Positions 58,796 through 64,000 of a DNA stretch of 64,000 nt are shown piece by piece. Within the stretch, counting starts at the first letter, position 1. Each line of letters starts with the position of its first letter. The notes beneath the pieces were generated by a model. The model worked only from the letters and a program-made list of their open reading frames with translations, did not search any database and was not told the origin of the DNA. This stretch comes from Pacificimonas pallii. Lineage in GTDB: Bacteria > Pseudomonadota > Alphaproteobacteria > Sphingomonadales > Sphingomonadaceae. The translations under genes and the position numbers were made by a program. The stretch covers positions 868,001-932,000 of the forward strand of contig NZ_JAGSPA010000001.1 of assembly GCF_019204005.1 (NCBI RefSeq), written 5' to 3'.

Positions 58796-59920
58796 ATGAC
58801 TGATCGTGAGACAATCGCTGCCGCCCTTTCCCGCATCGGAAAAGAGGCGTTCCACCATATCGACGAAACGTTCGACGAACTGCGCTATCGCGGGCAGCGC
58901 AGGATGCGTCCGCTCACCATTCACGCATTTGCCGGATATCGCAATTGCGACGCGGTGCGCCTGTCGGGCCGGGTGCTGGAATATAGAAAGCCGATCACAC
59001 CCGGTACGTCCACGCTGTCGCGTCTGCGCGCCATGCTGGCCGTCTATGAAAGCGATGAAGTGCCGGGCGTGCGGATCGTGATGGATGGCTATGGCGGCCG
59101 GCACGAAACCGTGACCGACGATGAGGGGTATTTCCATTTCGAGATCGCGCTGACCGGCAGGGCATCACCCCATATCACCGGCTGGGAAGAGGTCACACTT
59201 GCCGCGCCGGACAGCCCCGCGCAGCCTGCCCGCGTCACCGCCCCAGTGCTGGCACCCGGTATCGATACCGAGCTTGGCATCATTTCCGATATTGACGACA
59301 CCGTTGTCGAAACCGGAGCGACGAATTTCATCAAGAACTGGCGGCGCGTTCTGGTCGACCGGCCGGAAGACAGGAAAGCCGTTCCGGGTGCATCCGATCT
59401 TTACCGGACGCTGGTCGTCGACGGCAAGGCGCCGCGGCGGCCGATCTTCTACGTGTCGTCCAGCCCGTGGAATTTATATGGGTTTATCACACGCTTCAAG
59501 GCGCTGAACAATATTCCGCATGGGCCGATGTTCCTGAAAGATTACGGCATCGCACGGGACAAGTTCATTGCCGGCGGCCATGATACGCACAAGATCGCGG
59601 CGATTGAGACCATCCTGGCCTTCTATCCGCAATATCGTTTCCTGCTGATCGGCGACAATGGGCAGCAGGATGTGGAAGTCTACGCGCAGGTCGTGCGCGA
59701 TTTCCCGGAGAATGTGGCGGGCGTCTTTATCCGCGATGTTTCCGGCACCTGCCGTCAGGGCGCGAATGGCACGCTGCTGGCCGAGGTTGAGGCGACGGGA
59801 ACGCCGGTCTACTGCGGCAGCGGATTTGCCGATGCGATGACGCTGGTCGAGCGGGTCGGTTTTGGGCGGGATGAAGAGGCAGTGCGGGCCGTGCTGCCGG
59901 ACGGGAAAGCCAAGGCGTAA
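58796..59920 (+). CDS. App1-type phosphatidate phosphatase family protein (DUF2183)
   Basis: A 374-residue protein of the bacterial App1/DUF2183 family. The HAD-like catalytic motif is DIDDT (165-169) in GIISDIDDTVVETGA. Later motifs are FYVSSSPWNLYGFI, the lysine in FLKDYGIARDKF and LLIGDNGQQDVEVY. The N-terminal half resembles a beta-sandwich substrate domain. It probably dephosphorylates a lipid or other phosphomonoester; bacterial substrates are unknown. It diverges from the methyltransferase-I78 gene with 62 bp between starts. Confidence 0.86.
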   Translation: MTDRETIAAALSRIGKEAFHHIDETFDELRYRGQRRMRPLTIHAFAGYRNCDAVRLSGRVLEYRKPITPGTSTLSRLRAMLAVYESDEVPGVRIVMDGYGGRHETVTDDEGYFHFEIALTGRASPHITGWEEVTLAAPDSPAQPARVTAPVLAPGIDTELGIISDIDDTVVETGATNFIKNWRRVLVDRPEDRKAVPGASDLYRTLVVDGKAPRRPIFYVSSSPWNLYGFITRFKALNNIPHGPMFLKDYGIARDKFIAGGHDTHKIAAIETILAFYPQYRFLLIGDNGQQDVEVYAQVVRDFPENVAGVFIRDVSGTCRQGANGTLLAEVEATGTPVYCGSGFADAMTLVERVGFGRDEEAVRAVLPDGKAKA

Positions 59921-59969
59921 ACGCGGTTTGCTTGGCCTTTTCCGCCCTGCAACCCACTATCCCCCGAGT

Positions 59970-60046
59970 ATCCCGAGCGCAGTCGAAGAACGCGCAATAG
60001 CATTGCAGCAGCCTGGGTGCGTCCTTCGACTGCGCTCGGGATGATC
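59970..60046. repeat. Dispersed palindromic repeat, copy 2
   Basis: ATCCCGAGCGCAGTCGAAGA (from 59970) faces GCGTCCTTCGACTGCGCTCG (from 60019), about 25 bp per arm. It is the best-preserved copy in the window and lies between the App1-type gene and the tRNA. Confidence 0.78.
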
Positions 60047-60102
60047 GGGATTCAGGGACGGCATCTGGCGTTAGCACCACCAGGCCGCGTCATTTGAAAA
60101 AA

Positions 60103-60178
60103 TGGTGCCCGGGGACGGATTCGAACCGCCGACACTGCGATTTTCAGTCGCATGCTCTACCAACTGAGCTACCCGGGC
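60103..60178 (-). tRNA. tRNA-Phe (anticodon GAA)
   Basis: A 76-nt tRNA with encoded CCA. The acceptor stem GCCCGGG pairs with CCCGGGC, the D-arm is GCTCAGTTGGTAGAGC, the anticodon loop CTGAAAA holds GAA, and the T-arm loop is TTCGAAT. It reads and folds normally; on the minus strand, just downstream of yacG. Confidence 0.97.
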
Positions 60179-60235
60179 ACGGGGTTCGTCAACGGGCGAA
60201 ATGGCCGTGGCGAAGGCGCGGACATAGGGCCGTGA

Positions 60236-60433
60236 TCAGGGATTGTCCAGCGCTTCGGACATGTCCGGCGGCTCTTCTTCGGGAGCGACCGGCACGCGGT
60301 AATCCTCGCCCAGCCACTTCAGCAGGTCGCGATCGCGGCAGACGGGTGAGCAAAAGGGGCGCGCGGCGGCCGTGGCGGGATTTCCGCACATCGGGCAGGT
60401 GGCGCCGCGGGTCTGGTTAATTCGCACTGACAT
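60236..60433 (-). CDS. yacG: DNA gyrase inhibitor YacG (zinc-binding)
   Basis: A 65-residue zinc protein. CPMC at residues 13-16 and CSPVC at 28-32 form the four-Cys site, followed by LLKWLGEDYRVP, the family's tail motif. In E. coli YacG inhibits gyrase. It overlaps the RNase E/G-like gene by 17 bp and is the last gene of the infA-maf-RNase-yacG run. Confidence 0.92.
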   Translation of the reverse strand: MSVRINQTRGATCPMCGNPATAAARPFCSPVCRDRDLLKWLGEDYRVPVAPEEEPPDMSEALDNP

Positions 60434-61343
60434 CGCCCCACCATAAAGGGTCGTGCCCCTTTGAATTCAAGGTGGGCGCGACACCGGTGCGCCGGAAAAG
60501 CTCCTCAATCAGCGCGGGCCGGGCGGCCAGCCAGTCGCGAACCGCCTGGCCCGCGCTCAGATCCAGATGATGTTTCGCGCCTGCCCTTTCGGCGCGGCGC
60601 AGCAGGTCGAGCGCGGCGGTTGCGGCGGCCTGGTTCTGCGCGCGCTCCATCAGGGAGGGACGGCGGCGCGGACGCACCACCTGCAGCAGGCCAAAACCAT
60701 TTATGCCGGTGCGTTCGAAGGGAAGGGGCAGCAGGCGGTCAAAGGCAGCCGCGATACGCTGGCGCGCCGCCTTGCCTTCAACACCAGGCACATCGATCAG
60801 GATCGAGCCGGTGATGCCGAGCCTGCGCACCGCGCGCGCCGCCGCCTGTACGCCTGCAAGGGCGAGCGCCTCCATGGCAAGGCTGCCGTCAATGTCGATG
60901 GTGGTGCCCGCGGGCGTAGGCACGATGGTCAGCAGGCCGCCATTAAAGGCGATCACGCCGGTGCGCGCGTCGTCGATGAGGTTCGACCAGCCGGCGGCCT
61001 CCAGGTCTCCTGTCATCGCCTGCGGAACCGCGGCGGCGGCATCGGTCATTACCGCTTTTGCGCTGCGGGCGCGGCCGCGTTCCGGAATGGCCTCGCGCTC
61101 GATCCGCAGGGGAACTGCCGCCCCTTCGGTCCGCCCTTCGGGCCAGGCGGGCAGGAAGACGGTTTCACCGGCGATATCCGCCTCTCCGCCCCGGCCAAGC
61201 TTCCTGGTCAGGCGGCCCTGATGCACGCTGCCGAAGCGAAGCTCGCCTGCGCGGTCGATATGGGCTTCGGCGATCTCGCCGTCCTCGACCAGCGCGAAGC
61301 GGGTTTCCCCAATGCCGCGCTCGCAAATCCAGCCGTCAGACAT
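60417..61343 (-). CDS. Short RNase E/G-like protein
   Basis: A 308-residue protein resembling the core of ribonuclease E/G, but shorter than the ~500-residue core. An S1-like N-terminal region (FGSVHQGRLTRKL) leads to the catalytic-domain-like GSILIDVPGVEG and FGLLQVVRPRRRPSL, where usual family members have DFIDM and ELTRKR. The aspartates normally holding Mg are only partly recognisable (IDVP), so activity is uncertain. It lies between maf and yacG, a position typical of such genes in this group. Overlaps maf by 8 bp. Confidence 0.75.
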   Translation of the reverse strand: MSDGWICERGIGETRFALVEDGEIAEAHIDRAGELRFGSVHQGRLTRKLGRGGEADIAGETVFLPAWPEGRTEGAAVPLRIEREAIPERGRARSAKAVMTDAAAAVPQAMTGDLEAAGWSNLIDDARTGVIAFNGGLLTIVPTPAGTTIDIDGSLAMEALALAGVQAAARAVRRLGITGSILIDVPGVEGKAARQRIAAAFDRLLPLPFERTGINGFGLLQVVRPRRRPSLMERAQNQAAATAALDLLRRAERAGAKHHLDLSAGQAVRDWLAARPALIEELFRRTGVAPTLNSKGHDPLWWGDVSAN

Positions 61344-61911
61344 GGAATCCGGCAGTCAGCAGCAGCGTGCGCGTTTCCAGAAGGGGGAGGCCGACGACGC
61401 CGGTATAGCTGCCCGACATGAATGGGATCAGCGCGGCAGCGCGGCCCTGAATGGCATAGCCCGCCGCCTTGCCGAGCCCCTCGCCGCTGTCGACATAGGC
61501 GTCGATTTCGGCGCTCGACAGGCGCTTGAACTTGACGATGCTTTCGGAAAGCTTCCGGCGCAGCGTCCCGTCCGCCGCGATGAGCGCGACGCCGGAGAAA
61601 ACCCGGTGCCTGCGCCCGGACATCAGCTTCAGGCAGGCGCGAACCGTGTCATTGTCCCTCGCAGGCGGCATGATGCGGCGGCCGAGCGCGACGGTGGTGT
61701 CGCCGGCAAGTACGCATTCCCCCGCTTCGCGCGGCACGGCGGCGGCCTTTTCCGCGGCCATGCGCGCTGCGTAGATACGCGGAAGCTCGCCCGCATGCGG
61801 GGTTTCATCGATATCGGGCGACTGGATACGATCCGGCACGACACCGATCTGCGCCAGCAATTCCCGCCTTCGCGGGCTGGACGAGGCCAGAACAAGCTTG
61901 GGCACTGTCAC
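61336..61911 (-). CDS. Maf family nucleotide pyrophosphatase
   Basis: A 191-residue Maf protein that hydrolyses (modified) nucleoside triphosphates and is linked to division control. Motifs are LVLASSSPRRRELLAQIG at the start, AGDTTVALG, and GYAIQGRAAALIPFMSGSYT near the end. There is no ATG at the expected place; I choose GTG at 61911, with TTG at 61917 as alternative. It follows infA by 22 bp and precedes the RNase E/G-like gene. Confidence 0.92.
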   Translation of the reverse strand: MTVPKLVLASSSPRRRELLAQIGVVPDRIQSPDIDETPHAGELPRIYAARMAAEKAAAVPREAGECVLAGDTTVALGRRIMPPARDNDTVRACLKLMSGRRHRVFSGVALIAADGTLRRKLSESIVKFKRLSSAEIDAYVDSGEGLGKAAGYAIQGRAAALIPFMSGSYTGVVGLPLLETRTLLLTAGFHV

Positions 61912-61933
61912 AGGCAAGCCTGCCCGGCGCGCA

Positions 61934-62152
61934 CTATTTGAAGCGGTAAGTGATACGACCCTTGGTCAGGTCATAGGGCGTCAGCTCGACGAGAACCTCG
62001 TCGCCGACCAGCACGCGAATACGATTCTTGCGCATCTTGCCCGCCGTATGACCCAGCACTTCATGGCCGTTTTCGAGCGTGACACGGAACATAGCATTCG
62101 GAAGGAGCTCCGTAATCTTGCCGTTCATCTCGATGAGTTCTTCTTTGGCCAA
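61934..62152 (-). CDS. infA: Translation initiation factor IF-1
   Basis: A 72-residue S1/OB-fold protein ([40 protein letters not shown]). The usual start methionine position is a TTG codon at 62152, with AGAGGA upstream; the frame is open further up, but nothing there looks like IF-1. Essential for initiation. A TTG start on IF-1 may keep its level low. Followed by maf. Confidence 0.95.
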   Translation of the reverse strand: MAKEELIEMNGKITELLPNAMFRVTLENGHEVLGHTAGKMRKNRIRVLVGDEVLVELTPYDLTKGRITYRFK

Positions 62153-62228
62153 ACCTAATCCTCTTATCCATTTGTGCGCCGCAATCAGCGCGCTCTCCTC
62201 TAGCAAATGGGGGCGGAAGGCAAGATTT

Positions 62229-63287
62229 TCAATTTTTGGGCGATGCCGCGTGTCGCCACTCGATCTCGGTGCCATGCGGGTGGGTGAGGCCGAGGAGGCG
62301 CTTTTCGCCTGCGGGCCACAGCGTCAGGTCGACGTGCATGGGTTTGCCGACCTCGGCCATCTCGTAGGACAACCAGGCGAGCGGGGCGTCCGCCGGGGCG
62401 GTGTTGCCGATCCGCGTCATGTGGTCATGGATGCGGCGCTGCGAGTCGGCGGGGAAATATTGCAGGGCAACGCTGTGCATCAGGACGGTGACGGTACCGG
62501 GGGCCGGGTGCAGGTGTCGCTCCGTCCAGGCGGCGGCGTCGCCCCTGTCGATCGGGGGCGGATCCGCGGCGGCGCGGGCCAGGGCGGCCTCAAGGCGGGT
62601 GACGCGTTCCTGCTGATCAGGCCAGACATAGGCCATGAGGGCGGCGCGCGTGGCCTCGTCGGTGACGTCGAGCGGGTTGAGGTCGACCCCGCGGCGTTCG
62701 GTGATGCGGACCTCGGCAGCGGGGGGCTGCATCCCCCGCCATATGGGCCTGATCCGGACGGCGGAGCTGCGATTTCCCATCTTCAGCCCGCCAAAATCAT
62801 AGGCATAGTCGTCGAGACGCAGGTTGAGGCCCGCGCTTGCGCCCACTTCGAACAGGCGAATGGTGAGGCCGGTTTCGGCTGCGATGGTCATCAGGCCCGG
62901 CATGAGCGCGCCCGAACGCCCGACTTCGTTCGTCTGCGGCGCGCTGCCGAGCCAGGGCAGGAGGTCCGCATCCACGCTGGCAATCGCAGCCTTCAACGCC
63001 GCGGCGAGCTGGTCGCGGCCAGGCATTGCCGCGGGCGGATATAACGCGTCAAGCTGCGGCAGCCTGCCGGCGCGGCGGACGGCGTTGAGGGCGCCGGTGA
63101 CACGCATGACGAGGGCGTCCTTCGTGGCGTGCGCCTCGTCCCCGGGCCATTCGCGGATGCGGCGGGAGAAATCCGCATCGCCCGTCAAGGCGCCAGGCAG
63201 GGCATCGCAAAGAAGGGCCATGAACGGCGCGCCCATCGTCTCGCACCAGCGGGCCTGTTCATGGAAGATCGTTCGCCAGTCGGTCAT
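62229..63287 (-). CDS. DUF2332 family protein
   Basis: A 352-residue protein of the DUF2332 family. Typical segments are [20 protein letters not shown], the [20 protein letters not shown] motif in the middle (which resembles a SAM-binding loop), and [20 protein letters not shown]. Function unknown; a methyltransferase-like fold is possible. Monocistronic; a short (GATACC)3 repeat lies upstream at 63334-63351. Confidence 0.85.
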   Translation of the reverse strand: MTDWRTIFHEQARWCETMGAPFMALLCDALPGALTGDADFSRRIREWPGDEAHATKDALVMRVTGALNAVRRAGRLPQLDALYPPAAMPGRDQLAAALKAAIASVDADLLPWLGSAPQTNEVGRSGALMPGLMTIAAETGLTIRLFEVGASAGLNLRLDDYAYDFGGLKMGNRSSAVRIRPIWRGMQPPAAEVRITERRGVDLNPLDVTDEATRAALMAYVWPDQQERVTRLEAALARAAADPPPIDRGDAAAWTERHLHPAPGTVTVLMHSVALQYFPADSQRRIHDHMTRIGNTAPADAPLAWLSYEMAEVGKPMHVDLTLWPAGEKRLLGLTHPHGTEIEWRHAASPKN

Positions 63288-63420
63288 GCGGAACCGCCTG
63301 GATTTGCCTCATTTCCGTGCATAGCCGAATGCGGATACCGATACCGATACCGAAATGCCCTGCGGGCAGCACGGTGCCTCCGCATTCGCGGGGGTGACAT
63401 GTGGCGGCGGCCCCCTCCGC

Positions 63421-63750
63421 TCAACCGCGCCTCAGGCGTTTCGCGTTGGCGGTCGCGGTCGCGTGCACGGGCTTCAGCAGGCGCGCGGCGGCGTCCATGG
63501 GGGAACTGGCCTTGCCCATGTCGGCAAATCCCTTGCCAAAGGCCTGCATCTTTTCCGGGATCATGCGGCCGATTTCGGTCATATCGGCATTTACGGGATT
63601 TTCCGCGGCACCGTAGAGAATATTCGCCCGTTTCGTCAGCACATAGGCGCTCGCCGCCATGGTTTCGCCCCACATCAGCGAGATGTTCATCGCCTGCGTC
63701 AGGTTGTCAAATGGTGAGAAGGCCCGCGCCTTCCTGCTGTTCTTTTTCAC
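63421..63750 (-). CDS. Phasin-like protein
   Basis: A 109-residue helical protein. After a basic N-terminus, the segment WGETMAASAYVLTKRANILY and the Pro/Met/Ala-rich amphipathic helices (IPEKMQAFGKGFADMGKASS) recall phasins, which coat polyhydroxyalkanoate granules. The start is uncertain: I take GTG at 63750, with AGGGG upstream, because ATGs further up overlap the hisG start. Divergent from hisG. Confidence 0.6.
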   Translation of the reverse strand: MKKNSRKARAFSPFDNLTQAMNISLMWGETMAASAYVLTKRANILYGAAENPVNADMTEIGRMIPEKMQAFGKGFADMGKASSPMDAAARLLKPVHATATANAKRLRRG

Positions 63751-63823
63751 GTTCGGTGAACCCCTGCTTGCGGCATAATTGCCCCTCGCTATAGCAGCGG
63801 ACTTAAGATGAAGCGAACCTGTC

Positions 63824-64000
63824 ATGACTGATACATTGATCTTTGCCATCCCCAAGGGGCGTATCCTCAAGGAAGCGCTGCCGCTGCTCGCCAGGGCGGG
63901 CATCGAGCCCGATGCCGATTTTCACGATCCGGCGAGCCGCGCGCTGCAGTTCGGCACGAACGTGCCCGGGCTGTCGCTGATCCGTGTGCGTGCCTTCGAT
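63824..64000 (+). CDS. hisG: ATP phosphoribosyltransferase, 5' part
   Basis: The first 59 codons of HisG, which makes N1-(5-phosphoribosyl)-ATP in the first step of histidine synthesis. The start [20 protein letters not shown] with the PKGR motif is typical. The gene continues past the window end, so length and form (short or long) cannot be checked. Confidence 0.93.
   Translation, partial: MTDTLIFAIPKGRILKEALPLLARAGIEPDADFHDPASRALQFGTNVPGLSLIRVRAFD

Noticed and set aside
63334-63351. Tandem repeat (GATACC)3
   Set aside because: Only three units of six bases; too short to argue for function or a CRISPR-like array.

Overview
This GC-rich window looks like an ordinary chromosomal segment of an alphaproteobacterium, most likely a sphingomonad (Sphingomonadales). 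That assignment is an inference from gene content and order: infA-maf-short RNase E/G-yacG-tRNA-Phe, glyQ-glyS-ppdK, sucC-sucD, rplY-pth-ychF, a PNPase with an RG-rich tail, and many TTG/GTG starts and ATGA/GTGA overlaps. No 16S rRNA or other species marker is present, so genus cannot be given.

Layout. 1-5.0 kb: end of pnp with its terminator, a Tat-signal short-chain dehydrogenase and an exported M16 peptidase. 5.0-11 kb (mostly minus): glutathione transferase, TrhO, a crotonase, a small exported protein, a thiolase and a serine hydrolase. 11-15 kb (plus): a second crotonase, a nitronate monooxygenase-type protein and a DEAD-box RNA helicase. 15.3-24.5 kb (minus): a catalase-peroxidase with a signal peptide, an SDR preceded by the stub of a lost thiolase, then a membrane-fusion protein, an RND pump and a DUF445 protein in one operon. 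24.7-29.6 kb: small membrane and periplasmic proteins, a chimeric symporter remnant, class II fructose-bisphosphatase, a lipoprotein carbonic anhydrase and trmB. 29.7-37.3 kb (all minus): metK, lnt, sucD, sucC, coq7, dsbB and a serine hydrolase; a palindrome between lnt and metK is a candidate methionine-pathway operator.

37.5-45.7 kb is the most accessory part: zapE, a broken GNAT acetyltransferase, a possible toxin-like protein with a small four-helix membrane partner, a truncated IS5-family transposase, a NYN-LOTUS protein coupled to a VOC protein, an HNH nuclease, a TPP enzyme, a lipoprotein and a metalloprotease fragment. 45.7-51.7 kb: ppdK and both glycyl-tRNA synthetase subunits. 51.7-54.2 kb: three exported proteins with PEP-CTERM-like tails, two of which share a nearly identical 77-bp 3' cassette. 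54.4-64 kb: rplY behind a terminator-like hairpin, pth, a small membrane protein, VOC, ychF, an exported methyltransferase fused to an I78-type inhibitor domain, an App1-type phosphatase, tRNA-Phe, yacG, RNase E/G-like, maf, infA, DUF2332, a phasin-like protein and the start of hisG.

The genes are mainly housekeeping: RNA turnover and translation (pnp, helicase, glyQS, rplY, pth, infA, tRNA), central carbon (sucCD, ppdK, glpX), cell envelope (lnt, RND pump, dsbB) and fatty-acid or acyl-CoA turnover (crotonases, thiolase). I see no CRISPR array, prophage or complete mobile element. The strongest unusual signals are genome-decay scars (fusion or deletion remnants at 18.6, 26.6, 38.8, 41.2 and 45.5 kb), palindromic repeats including one inside glyS, the duplicated sorting-signal cassette, the methyltransferase-I78 fusion and the candidate toxin-immunity pair.
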